Shown in pieces: positions 34,579 to 46,538 of a DNA stretch of 64,000 nt (its first letter is position 1; each line of letters starts with the position of its first letter). Under the pieces are notes generated by a model. The model was not told the DNA's origin. It saw only the letters and a list, made by a program, of their open reading frames with translations, and ran no database searches. The DNA is taken from assembly GCA_015179125.1 (NCBI GenBank), contig WHVA01000075.1, forward strand, positions 1 to 64,000, written 5' to 3'. Made by a program: the position numbers and the translations under genes. Origin of the DNA: Gautieria morchelliformis. Lineage: Eukaryota; Basidiomycota; Agaricomycetes; Gomphales; Gomphaceae.

Positions 34579-35597
34579 CTACCTCCTGCCCTCCTCCCAT
34601 TGCGGTGGCAACGTCAGCTCTCCATGCATTTTAGCGAATCTCTTGGTGGCTTGAATGTACCTGAAGAAGTGTTTCATCGCCTTCGGCCTTCCCAGTAGAG
34701 TTTCTGCCATCGTGGCTCCTCTCCGCATCTGCTTCCGTAACTCCTGTCTGTGCTTGTCGTACACCGGACATCTGAAGAGGTAGTGGTATACTGTTTCCTC
34801 TGCTTTCTCGCAGGCTGGGCACAGCGGTGAGTCTGCCTTCCTTATTTTATGTAGGTGCTTGTTGAGCGCCGCGTGTCCGGTCCTGAGTTGCACTAGAATG
34901 CTAGCGTGTCTTCTTGGTAGTTCTTGGCTGAGTCTGGCGTATGCTGCGGAGGGGATGGATCGGTCGATCTTGTGCGCTATGTGTGCTCGCGGGGACCTAT
35001 CGAACATTGCTTTCGCCTCCTGCCGTATGCTTTTTTGGAAGCGCTGTAGCTCGGCCGCTTTGCTCCTGGGCAGGATCCCTCTGCATTCAATTGGCACGAA
35101 TCTCTCCTCGCTTGACTCTCCTCTTGCCGCTCTCTTGGGCTCATCATCCACCCTCTCGTTTCCCTCTACCCCTTCGTGCCCCAGCACCCACCTCATTATC
35201 ACTTTCGCCCAGGGCTGCTGCTCTGTGACACCTTGGATCTGCCTGTGTAGCGCATTTATCAGGAACTGCGCCGATATCGCCTTCTCCCTTCTGGTGGTTT
35301 GTATGGCCGCTTGATTGTCTGCCGCTATAACATACCTCCTCGCCCTCTCGGTGTTCAGCAGTTTGGCTCCCATGGCCGCCCCAACTAGCTCTGCTTCGAA
35401 TACTGTGCGTTCGTGCTCCTCCCCTAAGTATAGTCTCACCACCTGTTTCTCCACCCCCCCCCCTTTATAGTACTGCTGCCGCCCCTACCCCTCCCTCTAT
35501 GCACGACCCGTCCGTGTAGATTACGACATCTGCGGGATCTGTCAAGAGCTCGTCAATCGCTTGCTGCTTCTCTTTGGGTATACGTATCTGGAACGAT
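34579..35597 (-). pseudogene. LINE B ORF2, 3' part: RNase H and C-terminus
   Basis: After the Gypsy element the frame resumes with SFQIRIPKEKQQAI and RNase H (IYTDGSCIEGG). It breaks at a G10 run near 35455 (a TAA appears before it), then continues with FEAELVGAAMG, ADNQAAIQTTRR and GNERVDDEPKRA. The C-terminus carries CPACEKAEETVYHYLFRC and the stop at 34579. Residues before the break are in another frame from those after it. Confidence 0.85.
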
Positions 35598-35602
35598 GGC
35601 AC
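35598..35602. repeat. Target-site duplication of Gypsy element 2 (left)
   Basis: GGCAC, repeated at 42512-42516. Confidence 0.88.
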
Positions 35603-36080
35603 TGTAAGGGAAACCCTGGCTAGTTGTGGAGATCACACTACCACACAACTGACAAGGGGAAATCCAAAGTATGTATAAATGAACAGGGCATACAAGAGAG
35701 GGGATTCTCACCTGGCAAGGGGAAATCCAAAGAGAAAAGTCTAAGGACCCCCAATGTCAGCGAGCCCGTATTATACTATGCTGCGCAGCCAGGGACAACA
35801 CTTGGCACCTGCCATCAACCCTGCATCCCCCTGACCTCCCCGACCCTTGATCGACCCTTGATGCCACCTATTATGCAAGTCGCTTGATTTCCGACACTGT
35901 TCCGAGGGTGGAAGTCAGAAATTGGTGTGGAACTGGCAAGGCGAACAGAACTGGTGGAAGTTCTCCCAGAAGCGGAATCATTTCCGAAAGCGGAGGCGGA
36001 GATGGAATCGGAACCGGAAGCGGAGTCGGAACTGGGTGTGGTGTCGGAACTGGAAATGGAAAACAGGGTGTCCCCTGACA
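35603..36080 (-). repeat. 3' LTR of Gypsy element 2
   Basis: 478 bp, plus-strand ends TGTAAGGG and CCCCTGACA. Pairs with 42043-42511. Confidence 0.93.
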
Positions 36081-38738
36081 TCACCCCCCCTCTAGCGTGC
36101 TGCGTCCTCGAAGCACGGGACACGAGGGATTGAAATGCCAGCGAGCGGATCCGGCGAGGGGCACTGGGATGTGTCCTATAGAACTCCCGGAGTTTGTCTG
36201 GAGTGGAAACATCTTGCTCCGGGATCCACGAATTCTCCTTGTACCCATACCCTTCCCATTTCACGAGGAATTGGAGTCGTCCTTGCACAAACCGGCTGTC
36301 CAGGATCCGTTCCACCACATAGTGCTCTTCCTCGTCTACAATTTCCGGCGGAGGTGGCGGATGAGCCTTCCGACCTGGAATTGGGTCCTCAAGCATAGGG
36401 AGTAACTTCACCATGTTGAAGACGGGGTGGAGGCAGGACATGGACATCGGAAGTCGGAGGCGGTATGCATTCCGCCCAACCCTCCGCGTCACTGTGAAGG
36501 GCCCAAGGTAGCGGTGGGAAAGCTTCTGCGAAGGGCGTGTAGTGCGGATGTCACTCGCATCTAGATACACCTTGTCTCCAACTTGGTACTCCGGGCCAGG
36601 AATCCAGCGTTGGTTGTAGTACCTTGCCATGTCATCCTTGGCCTTTGCAAGGGCCGACTTGGCTTCCGAAAGGGTGGAGTCCATGCGGTCTCGGAACTCA
36701 TTGACCGTCTCGAGTCGGGACTCAGCCTGGCGTGGTTCGAAGCCCATCCGCGGGTGTCCTCCGGAGTTGAGCATGAAGGGAGTCTGTTGTGTGGCGGAAT
36801 GGACATGGCTGTTGTATTGGAATTCCGCCAGTGGAAGTAGTTCATCCCAGTCATCCTGCCTCTCATTGACAAAGAGGAGGAGATACTGCTCCAACTCCTG
36901 ATTGACCCGTTCTGTCTGTCCGTCACCCTGCGGATGGTATGCGGTGGTGGTAGCCAGCTTTATGCCGAGCAGGCGGTAGAGCTCCCGAGTCAGTTCCGTG
37001 ACAAATTGCGGACCTCGGTCGGAAACAACTTGCTTCGGGAGCCCATGCAACTTCCAGACATGTGCAAGGAACAGGCGGGCCGCTCCGATGGCTGTGATCG
37101 TCGTGTGCGTCGGAATGAAGTGGGACACCTTGCTTACTGAATCCACGACATTCATGATCGCGTCGTAGCCATGAGACTCTGGGAGTTCAACGATGAAGTC
37201 GACACTGATGGTGTCCCAGCGGGATTCGGGAATCGGGAGCGGAACAAGTTCTCCGACGGGCGGATGTCGTTGTGCTTTGGTTTAGAGACAAAGGTCACAT
37301 GTCTTCACGTACTGTCCAATGTAGCGGGACATCTGAGGCCACCAGTAATTCCGAGCTACTAACTCCAGCGTCTTCCACCTGCCAGCATGCCCAGCGCCCC
37401 GTGTGTCATGGTGTTGGGACACGAGGCGGCGGCGGAGGTCCGCCCCATCTGGAATGTAGACCTTGCCTCTGAAATGGAGCAGCCCATCACGTTCCGACCA
37501 TTCCGCCGCCCGTACCGACCGTGAGTGCCCTTTCCGAAGTTCCTCCACTGCCTTCACCACCGACTCCTCCTTCTCTCCATTCCGGTGCTGCCTCCGGATA
37601 TCCCGGAGCATTTCCGCTTCTGCCTCAACTGCAGTCACTCCTTCTAGGGCACGGATTGCAAAGAGACTGGGGCGGAGCAGTGTCATATCCGCGTTGTCTC
37701 CACTTCCACTTCCATGATCCGCACGGCGGGATAGGGCATCGGGCTTGCCCATGGTGCGGCCGGGGCGGTGGTGGAGCATGAAGTCGAACCAGGACAGGTG
37801 TAGGGACCACCGTGCTTGTCGTCGGTTCAACTTCTTAGATGTGCGGAAATACTCAAGGTTCTTGTGTTCTGTCCAGATTGCAAATGGGCATAGAGCACCC
37901 TCAAGGAAGTGTCGCCACTCCTCCAGCGCTCGGATGATTGCCAGCATCTCCTCGTCATGGATCTCATAGTTCCGCTCGACCGGACTAAGGCTCTCAGAGA
38001 AGAAGGCAATTGGATGCCACCCCCACCATCTTCCAATGACTGTTGTGACAAGACCGCTCCGGTAGCGGTGTCGGAAAAATCCACCTCGACTCGATAAGGG
38101 CGAGAGTCGTCAGGAAAGATCAGGACCGGGGCAGAAGTGATCAGCTCCTTGAGTTTGTCAAAGGAGGCCTGTTCCGGCTCTCCCCACCGCCATCCAACCT
38201 CCTTCTTGGTGAGGTCGAAGAGGGCACGGGCATGGCAGGAGAAGTCCTTGATGAACCGCCGGTAGAAATTGACAAACCCAATGAAGGACTGGACCTCCTT
38301 CTTGTTCTGCGGCACAGGCCAATCCGATACACCGGACACTTCGACCGGGTCCATTTCCACCCTTCCCTCTGACACAATCACCCCGAGGTACTCTATCCGC
38401 GTCCGCTCAAATTCGCACTTTTCCGGCTTGAGACACAGGTTGTATTCCCAGAGCCGTTCCTGCACTCTCCGCACGACTTCCCGATGTTCGGACATTGTTT
38501 TTGTGAAGATGAGGATGTCATCGAGGTAGACGCAGACAACCCCTTCTGCTATCATGTCACGGAAAATGTCATTCATCATCGTCTGGAATGTGGCCGGACT
38601 GTTGGTGAGGCCGAAGAACATGACCTGTGGCTCAAAGAGTCCTCGGTTAGTGCGGAACGCAGCCTTCCACTTGTCTCCCTCCCGGATCTGGACATTATTG
38701 AAGCCCCAGCAGACATCCAGCTTAGTGAAGTACCTCGC
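35815..38738 (-). pseudogene. Gypsy 2 pol, 3' part: RT core, RNase H, integrase, chromodomain
   Basis: Continues the pol frame after the solo LTR: ARYFTKLDVCWGFNNVQI, the RT box VYLDDILIFT, NFYRRFIKDFSCHARAL, then RNase H (VEVDFSDTATGAVLSQ). A frame break follows near 37950. The next frame has EHKNLEYFRTSKKLNRRQ and the integrase zinc finger (HH...CDLC), with TAA at 37282. The integrase core then shows VVDSVSKVSHFIPTH, VSDRGPQFVTEL and the AYHPQGDGQTERVNQELE region with its glutamate. The C-terminus has KLSHRYLGPFTV and a chromodomain (EHYVVERILDSR, FLVKWEGYGYKENSWIPE) that could read histone marks to steer integration. The frame runs through the polypurine tract into the LTR before a stop. 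Confidence 0.9.
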
Positions 38739-38743
38739 CCCGC

Positions 38744-39433
38744 TGTTACGACCGTTCATTTCCGACTTCCGACCCTTAGTTCCGCAACTCCTTCCGCCCC
38801 TCCAATAGTTCCGCCACACGTTCCGCCCCTCCGACATTTCCGACATTCCGCCCATTGTACATTTCCCTTGTTCTTTCGACTCTATAACTCGGACCCACCG
38901 GACCCGCTTCATTGTTCATCAAAACCATATATCCGGTCACCCTTGTAGTTCGTTGTCAGATATGTTTTCCCGACCCCTTGTTCTTTGCCATTGTTCTACC
39001 TTACTCTGAACTCCCTTTGTAGTCCCATTGTTCCCAATCGTTAGTTCCCACACATTGTACTCGCCTTCCGCTTCCTCCGGAATTTGCTTAGTACAATACC
39101 ATTACTTGTTGTTCTGCACTTTGTATAAAAACCCCCTCATGTATGTCTGTTATTCTGCAATGAGATAATCACCTTCGATACTTGATTTCCTTCGCTCCAT
39201 CTCCTGTTCTTAGCACAGCGAGTCTAGCAAGATCTCAGTCTCTCTCAGCCCTCCGTCTTCCGCCCTCCGCCTCAGTTCCGACTCAAGTTCCAACCAAACC
39301 TTTGGCTCAGTACTTTCCGACTTCCGACTCAGTTCCGAAATACTTAGGACCATAGTTCATTGGGGGCGCAACCTATAAGTTGAAGCCGCTGTCCTTTCCA
39401 GTTCCGACCTAGCGGAAATCTCGATACGTAACA
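38744..39433 (+). repeat. Solo LTR of the Gypsy-1 family inside Gypsy element 2
   Basis: 690 bp with inverted ends TGTTACG and CGTAACA and flanking 5-bp repeats CCCGC (38739-38743) and CCTGC (39434-39438), one mismatch. Removing the LTR and one repeat restores the pol frame L-R-R-A-R-Y-F-T exactly. No internal region is left, so it arose by recombination between two LTRs of a full element. Confidence 0.93.
39125..39131 (+). promoter_or_regulatory. TATA box in the Gypsy-1-type LTR
   Basis: TATAAAA within TTTGTATAAAAACCCC. The same box is kept in the other two LTRs of the family (about 17310 plus strand, about 680 minus strand), so it is probably the LTR promoter. Confidence 0.65.
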
Positions 39434-39438
39434 CCTGC

Positions 39439-40684
39439 GGAGTTGTGTGATCAGTTCGGAAATGAGTGGAATGGGGTACCAGTTCTTGATCATGATCGCA
39501 TTCAAGGCCCGGTAATCCTGCACAAGTCTGAGGGAGCCGTCCTTCTTCTTGATGAAGAACACCAGAGATGCCATGGGTGACTTGGAGGGGCGGATCCTCC
39601 CTGTGCGGAGGTTTTCCGCAAGGAATGCATCGAGCTCTACCTGCTCCTTGGGTGACAGCGGGTAGCCTTTGCAGTTGGTGGGCTTTGACCCAGGCTCCAA
39701 CTCGATGGCATGGTCCCACAGCTTCCGTGGAGGCAGGGCATCAAACGACTCCTTGGCAAAGACATCCTCAAACTCCCGCAGGTACTCCGGAATTTCCGCC
39801 TCCACTCTATCATGCTTCTTGGAGGCTTCAGCAAGGCGTTGCGAAATATTTCCGGTGGCGCGGATGTGTTCCGCTTCTGGCGGAAGGTTCACATACAGCA
39901 AGTGCTCCCCTTCTGCCAGAGTGTCTTCCGGGCCGAGTCGGATGAAGTCGGAATCGGAATCGGAAGTGGGACCCGGTTCAAATTCCGCTTCCGAGTCTTC
40001 TTCTGCAAGCAGTGGATGGGGGCCAGAACGACATGTCTGTATGAGCCGTTCGGTCTTCCGCTGCTCCTGGCGTTCCTTTCGTACTTCCGACCGGCACATG
40101 TGACACTTGGCTGGACATCGACTCATCAGTGCCTTCCGAGTCTGCCAATTGATCTCCGGGTTGTGCTCTTGGAGCCAGGTAAACCCGAGGATGATGTCTT
40201 GCTTCCCCAGGCTGGTGACTGCAAAGGAAGTGCGTTCCGAGTGCCCATCGTAGCGGAGAATTGTGTCTACTATCTCCGTGATGGACCCTGCCACGTTGGG
40301 GCGTCTATCCACGTTGAACACCGGGATTGCACCTTGCAACTTCCGCGTGGTCAGTCGGTTCCATTCCACATAGTCCCGGTCTATGAACTGACCAGTGGCC
40401 CCGCAATCGACAAGGGCGGGTCCGGATTTGACTTCCGCCGTATCTGTCGTCTGGATCTCCACCTTAATGACTAGTGACTTGGGGCCTGGGGTGGCAGCGA
40501 CAACATAGCGCTTCGGAAGGCGTTTCTCCCAAGGGCGGATGCGGGATGGACGGGGCATCGGATTTGGTCTTTGTGTGACTTTATCCGGTGGGTCTGTACG
40601 AAGTGAGGGGAGTGGGGGCTTTTCATTCTCTACTTCAAGACAGGCAAACCGGTTATGTACAGGCAGCAGGGGCACACATCTCAC
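39439..40684 (-). pseudogene. Gypsy 2 pol, 5' part: protease and RT N-terminus
   Basis: The frame overlaps the end of gag. A retropepsin-like site reads ALVDCGATGQFIDRDYV, with the catalytic Asp-Cys-Gly-Ala variant, and LGFTWLQEHNPEINW follows, as in fungal Gypsy proteases. An acidic linker leads to the RT start: DVFAKESFDALPPRK, DHAIELEPGSKP, PMASLVFFIKKKDGSLRLVQDYRALN is the fingers region. The frame is cut after ELITQLRR by the solo LTR at 39433. Start codon not identifiable; translation is probably by frameshift from gag. Confidence 0.88.
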
Positions 40685-42042
40685 CCGCTGCGCATCACAA
40701 AATCCGACGCATTCTCCGCTTTCGGTGGACCATGTTCCGCATTTTGGGAAACTTCTTCCACAGTGGGCATTCCGCTTATGTCCGCAAGTGCGAGGAACTC
40801 TGGAAGGAGCTCGAATTTCTCCTCTGTGGTCATAAGCCAGATATCAAAGGCTTGGGGGCACTCGCGAGCATAGTGGCCTGGTTGTCGACATCGGAAGCAG
40901 GTGATAGTTCCATGGCCTTTTCCGTGCATGCGGTCAACATCCATCAGGGCGGGGCCACTCTTCGAGGGAGGAGGGCTATGGTTCCTAATAGGAGCAGGCG
41001 GGGCAAGCGGCGGAAATATTTTCCGTGTGGAATTAATGCGCTTCCAGGTTTTGGCACAGGTGGAGTAGGACGGGTGGAACTGCGTGTCATGTTCTGGCTT
41101 GTCTCCACGAAGGCCTCATTTGCTTCCCTGTTCCGGGACACCCTCTGCGCAGCTTGGTACCACCCTTCCGGGTCATCAAAATCCGGAGCTCCATCCCCAA
41201 GCAGCGCAACTTGGTTCTGGAGTGTTGGATCAAGTCCTCGTCGGAATTTGATTACGATCGTCTTGTCGTCGTTATACTCCACAAGGTCGATGAGCTCCTG
41301 GAAGCGATCAATGTAGTCATTGACCAGATCCTTGGCCTGGTACCAGCTGGTCCCCTCGAGCTTCGTAAGGGCTGTGAGCTGCTCGTTCTTTGGGCAGAAC
41401 TGGTCGGAAAATGTTTTCTCGAAGGCGTCCCAGTCCCGGAAGTAGTTCCCCTTGCCCTTTGCTTCATGTCGGATCACCTTGTTTGCAAAACGGGCTGCGC
41501 GGTCCGACTTGAAAAAGGACAATGCCCAGTTAATCCTAGCCTGGTCGTTCGGAAAGACGTCTCCGACAATTGCAAAGTAGATGCTGCATGTGTTGAAGAA
41601 TGCGCGTCCCTTCTCCCGATCTCCATCATAGTCCGCCGGAGTTGCGGGTTTGACCTTTGCTAACTTCGTGGAGACCCTCTCTTCCGCTACTTCTGCTTTT
41701 CCGAAATCCAGATCGTCCAGCATTTCATTTCCACCACTTTGTGGAATATCTAACTTAGCCAAAATCGCTTGTAAGGCTGTTTCAATCGCATCGGTCTTCA
41801 TCCGGTTCCGCGTCAGTTCCTCCTCCATATTCCGAAGACGCTCGTCCAGATCCATGTCGGAAGGAGAAATATGGGACGCGATTTCCGGGGTTGGGAGCTC
41901 GACGTAAGAAGAGGGGCTGTCGTACGCTGTGTGCACGGAAGAGGTTGCGCTCTCCGAGTCACTGTCTCCGATTCCGAATGCACCTATGGCGAATGCGGCG
42001 CGCAGTACGACCGCCGGTCCTCTAGGGGAGAGACTTTTCTGC
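40681..42042 (-). pseudogene. Gypsy 2 gag with CCHC zinc knuckle (one frameshift)
   Basis: Open from the LTR edge. The first clear ATG is at 41855 (MDLDERLRNMEEELTRNRMK), preceded in frame by an acidic Ser-rich stretch. The retrotransposon gag domain has KPATPADYDGDREKGRAFFN, NDQARINWALSFFKSDRA and ELIDLVEYNDDKTIVIKFRRG. A one-base change near 41020 (in GGAAAATAT) breaks the frame before the linker and the knuckle CFRCRQPGHYAREC. It ends TGA at 40681, overlapping the start of pol in another frame. Gag would assemble particles and bind element RNA. Confidence 0.87.
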
Positions 42043-42511
42043 TGTAAGGGCAACCCTGGCTAGTTGTGGAGATCACACTACCACACAACTAACAAGGGGA
42101 AATCCAAAGTATGTATAAATGAACAGGGCATACAAGAGAGGGGATTCTCATCTGACAAGGGGAAATCCAAAGAGAAAAGTCTAAGGACCCCCAATGTCAG
42201 CCAGCCCGTATTATACTACGCTGCGCAGTCAGGGACAACACTTGGCACCCGCCATCAACCCTGCACCTCCCCGACCCTTGATCGACCCTTGATGCCACCT
42301 ATTCCGCGAGTCACTTGATTTCCGACACTGTTCCGAGAGTGGAAGTCGGAAATTGGTGTGGAACTGGCAAGGCGAACAGAACTGGTGGAAGTTCTCCCAG
42401 AAGCGGAATCATTTCCGAAAGCGGTGGCGGAGATGGAATCGGAACCGGAAGCGGAGTCGGAACTGGGTGTGGTGTCGGAACTGGAAATGGAAAACAGGGT
42501 GTCCCCTGACA
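42043..42511 (-). repeat. 5' LTR of Gypsy element 2
   Basis: 469 bp; lacks a 9-base segment present in the other LTR. Plus-strand ends TGTAAGGG and CCCCTGACA. Confidence 0.93.
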
Positions 42512-42516
42512 GGCAC
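42512..42516. repeat. Target-site duplication of Gypsy element 2 (right)
   Basis: GGCAC, matching 35598-35602. Confidence 0.88.
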
Positions 42517-45446
42517 CCATTTCGGCCCGTGCACAACGGTTTGGATCTTTTCCATTGCTTCTGGTCGTAGTTCGAATGCATGGAAGATCTCATGTAATGG
42601 TGACCTATGCCTCCGTATGTATCTCACTGCTGCCTTGCGGGCCTTAGGCGCTAATGGGTGTGTTGACGGCAAGCAAGCTATCCTCGTCGTCGCTCGATGG
42701 ATGATCTTCGCGACTAGCAGTGGGAATGGGTGGAGATTGGCGTGGGCGTCGAGTATGTCGTTCGCCGTTGTGGTCATTGCCCCTGTTATGGATATCGCTG
42801 GCTGTCTCTGCACCCTCGCACGTTTGTTTATGTTTCCTTTTTTCCCTTTGCTGTGCTTTGTGCCTGGGATGAGGAAGACATCAGCGGCATACAGCATCCT
42901 TGGGATCGCTACAGCTAGGTAAAATCTTCTCATGTACTTAGCTGTCGTCCCCTTTGTTGGCTTTGCAAGTCTCTTGTACTGTGCAATGTACATGTCCCCC
43001 TTCTTCGACGCGTAGTTGGTGTGGTCCTTGAACTGCAGTTCCTGGTCAATTATCACACCTAGGAACTTACGGGCAGCTACGGGCTCTATGACCTGTCGAC
43101 CTATCGTTATGGACGGTCTGGTTATCGGCCTGCTCTTGTTAGGCTTTCCCGGATCCCGCTCACGTCTCCTGGTGAGTCCCATGAGCCCGAACTTGTCCAC
43201 CGCAAAAGTGCACTGGTGTCGCTCTGCCCAGTCGCTGGCTCCGTCCCTTATGCACATGGTGCTCTTCAACTTGTCGAACGCCTCCTGTAGGTCTCTTCCT
43301 TCTGCCATCAGCGTAGTGTCATCGACGAAACCTACACAATCTTCCCCGTTCTTCCGGTTGATCGTTTCGATTAGATCTGCGTTATAGAACTGATACACTA
43401 TCGTGGAGACTGGACACCCTTGGTCCATTCCCTGGCCGACCACTCTGGCTGGGGCGTCGAAATCGTCGAAACTTACAGTGGTCGCTCTGTTTGCCACCCT
43501 TCTCCGTATCCATTCGGTATACTCCTGTGGTATTCCCCTGCAACGCATGTTGTGAGTCAGTCGATCCAACACGATGCTGGGGAAAGCCCCCTTGATGTCC
43601 AAGAATAACAGTCCTAACACTCTTCCCTTTCTCCAGGTGTCCTTGGCTGCTGCCACAGTGTAGTGGATAGCGTCGGTGGTGGTGCGTCCCGGTCTACATC
43701 CGAAGTGGTTCTCGGGCAGTAGGTGATACCTCTCTGTCATTTTGACTATGTCCTCTGCTACACAGGCTGATAGGACTTTGCCTATCGTGTCTAGTAGAGC
43801 TATGGGCCTGTACGACCCTGGCAGGTGTAGTCGCTCTTCCCTGGCTTGCGGAGCACTCGAGTGGTGGAGTCTCTCCATTCCGCCAGGTAGGTGTCGAGTT
43901 CGAATGTAGCGTGGTACAGTGGACCTATGTAGGGTAGGAGCGTGTCAATACACTGTTTTATCAATATGTTAGGGATACCGTTCACTCCGGGGGCCTTGAA
44001 AGGGTTGAGTCTGTCTACCGCTCTCCTGATTTGTTCATCTGTGATTGGAGCGTAGTCGAAGGCCGGTTGGGGGTATCGGTATTCCTCCTGTACTGCCTCA
44101 GTGTCTGCTCTCGCCTCTGGGAAGAACATGTTGAAAAGCATGTCCGCCTTCTGCTCGTTGGTTTCTGCTACCCACTTGGACCCGTCGTCCCTTTTTGCCG
44201 TTAGGGTTGGTATACGCGTCTGTGCTCCATCAGTTGGGTCTGCTGAGGCGTACTTGTGGGCCATCCAGACTGTCTTTTGGTCGACTTCTTCTAGGAACGC
44301 CTCCCAATGCTCCCGTTTTGCTTTCTCTATTTTGTTTGCGTAACCACTTCTCGCTCTTCTGTATTGCTCATGCACCCCATCTGTGAGATCGTGTCATCTG
44401 GCGTATGCGTTCCTACCCGTTCTCCTGGTTTCCGCCCTGGTTTTGGTCAGCTCCAGCGACCACCATCGCTTCATGTACGGAGAGGACTTAGTTTTGGGTA
44501 CCAGTTCCTCCACTGTTTCCACAATGACTTCCGTGAGTATCTCGAGGTTCCTTTGGAAATGCACCTTGTTCCCTGGTGTTGGGTCGCTAATCCTGCTTTT
44601 CAGGCTGGGTTTGAGTTCCTTGTTGAACTCCTTCCAGTCGGCTTGTCTGAAGTTGGATTTGGGGGCATATTCAATCTTCCTAAGTGAGATATCTATCGTT
44701 GTGTCAACGGGGAAATGGTCGCTCTTGGCTGGTTGGTCTTCTGGAACAGTTCTGCAGCTAAGGAGTTGTTCCATCATTTCTGTGGAGATAAAGATGTTGT
44801 CAGTTCGTGTGTAATTTCCAGTGGACATGGCTCTTAGCGTTGGTATCTCTTTCGGTAAAGCCATCTGCATGTCATGGTCCGCGATCGCGTTTAGCAGCAG
44901 TTGCACCTCATCTAAGTTGTTGCGAGTAAATAGGTGCGAGTTCCTGTTTTCGTCCCACATCGGGTGGTGTCTATTGAAATCCCCTAGCCATATACTCCCG
45001 CAAATGTCTTCATCCTGTCCCCTGTCTCTTTTCTCGCTGTCTCTTATGTGTCTTTGTAGGTCTCTTATGCTGTTAGAATGGGTGCAGTCACAATATATGC
45101 TGTATATTAGTATGTTACCGGCTTTGGTCTTTATTCTGACCGCTGTTATGTCTGGCGATCCTGCGTCCACTGCCGCCCAGTCATTCGTTATTGTATTCTT
45201 GTTGACCAGTATCATGGACCTCGTTCATTTGGTTTTGTCTTTGTAGTGCATGCTTGGATATATTGTGTACCACTGCGGTGTGGCTCTGGCATTTCCGAGG
45301 AAGTCAATGTAGGGTTCTTGTATTGCCACTATGTCAAATATGTTGGGATTGCACTTAGCTAGGAGATCCGCGGTCGCTGTGAGCGACTTGTTGACGTTCT
45401 GTTGTCTGACTCGCAAATGTTTTCTGGGAGTGTTGTCCTCACTCAT
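42517..45446 (-). pseudogene. LINE B ORF2, 5' part: endonuclease and RT
   Basis: ATG at 45446 overlaps the ORF1 stop (ATGA). Endonuclease: VAIQEPYIDFLGNARAT, then TGA at 45225 where copy D has Arg, GDFNRHHPMWDE and SDHFPVDTTIDI. A second TGA lies at 44394. The linker has NPFKAPGVNGIPN. A frame break near 43830 precedes the RT: YRPIALLDTIGKVLS, FGCRPGRTTTDA, LFLDIKGAFPS and the box FVDDTTLM. The frame enters Gypsy element 2 at 42511 in the middle of HGPKWVP and resumes at 35597. Confidence 0.9.
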
Positions 45447-45500
45447 CCGCAGTATAGGTTCGAGTCGTTGTCTCCCTGTTGTTGTCGTTCAAGTGGTTCA

Positions 45501-46533
45501 TGTCAAGATTGGTTTTCAGGCGTTAATATCGTGTATTAGTGAACACAGCGAATGCCCGAATAACTTGTGCGAATAAGTATGCCGTTCGGCGAATAGGTGA
45601 ACCAATGAATGTTCACAAGGTAAGAGGGTTTGCCTAACCGGGGCTTACCCTATCTACAGTCGTAGCGAAAATAGCCCGTGACTCTTGACGATGTAACGTG
45701 CAAGGTCTCACGGAAGGGCTGTCTAAGTCTCGACAATCCCTTCGCTGGCGAAGGTGCTCCTTCGGAGCCCTTCGCCAACAGCACGGAAAATGTTTCGAAG
45801 GCTAAGGTAATGAAGATGAAGTATGAGAACTCACCAGTGATGCCTAAGTCCTATGCTAGTCAAAGATGGAAATCTTCAAGAGAAGGCTTAAGACGATGAC
45901 TACGGCAAGGTCAAAGCTGCACAAGATGAACGACGTATGATAATTGAACTGGAGAATATACATGCGAATGTAAACTACTTATATCGAATGCTCGTAAGGT
46001 ATCAGTGAATAGGAAAGAGGCCGTTGTGAGTCAGGGTTGGATAGGGGTGCGTGGTCATGATACTAGGTAGATGGAATAAACATACAATAGAGTGGGGGGA
46101 GAATGCGAACATGAAACGACGGAGAATAAAGGGAGCGAAGCCATTTATGGACAAAACCATGTCTTGGGACCCGCATACATGCTACCCTGCACGGGCTCTT
46201 TGTTTACTGGGTTGATCCCGCACGGCCTATGGAAGAGACGTCCTGCTATCACACCTTGGCCATACGAACACCCAATGGGGTTGGATTAAGAAGATGATGG
46301 GGTTAATGATGGACCATCATGCCGGGTGAATGGTATCGATCATATTCGATGGCGTGCCTGCTGACAAACTGTGCGAGCAGCGAATAGCGGTTCGGAGAAT
46401 GGGGTGAACAGCGGGTAGAGTGGACGTAGAGGGGAGGTGGTCGGTAGGTGCGGCGAACTCTGGCGAAGATGCTAGGGAGTGACGAGGGGGAACATAGAGG
46501 TAGCGCGGTAGGAGAAATAAACCGGTCATGACA
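45501..46533. repeat. Solo LTR of 1033 bp of a third LTR family
   Basis: Begins TGTCA and ends TGACA, flanked by GTTCA (45496-45500) and GTTCG (46534-46538), a 5-bp target duplication with one mismatch. Removing it and one repeat rejoins the LINE B ORF1 tail in frame (IRDEPLERQQQ, stop overlapping the ORF2 start). Copies A and D have nothing here. No long reading frame inside. Orientation unknown. Confidence 0.82.
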
Positions 46534-46538
46534 GTTCG

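Larger units (their letters stand above)
35603..42511 (-). mobile_element. Gypsy element 2, a chromovirus, inserted in LINE B ORF2
   Basis: Complete LTR retrotransposon in minus orientation with two LTRs (42043-42511 and 35603-36080), a GGCAC target duplication and a G-run polypurine tract next to the 3' LTR (36081-36091). Gene order is gag with zinc knuckle, protease, reverse transcriptase, RNase H, integrase and a C-terminal chromodomain. The order RT-RNase H-IN marks Gypsy (Metaviridae); the chromodomain marks a chromovirus. The LTRs differ at roughly 15 positions plus a 9-base indel, so the insertion is not very recent. Frameshifts, one stop and a nested solo LTR disable it. Confidence 0.93.

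Noticed and set aside
34270..34698. Plus-strand frames around the 3' end of LINE B
   Set aside because: They run across the LINE tail and its target site, and similar frames occur in the 3' UTR of copy A; noncoding.
37500..39945. Plus-strand frames inside Gypsy element 2
   Set aside because: Antisense shadows of pol; the minus strand carries clear RT, RNase H and protease motifs.
45501..46533. Insertion with TCATG target duplication instead of an LTR
   Set aside because: A 5-bp TCATG also repeats at the borders, but reading the insert as TGTCA...TGACA with GTTCA/GTTCG flanks gives standard LTR ends and restores the ORF1 frame equally well or better.
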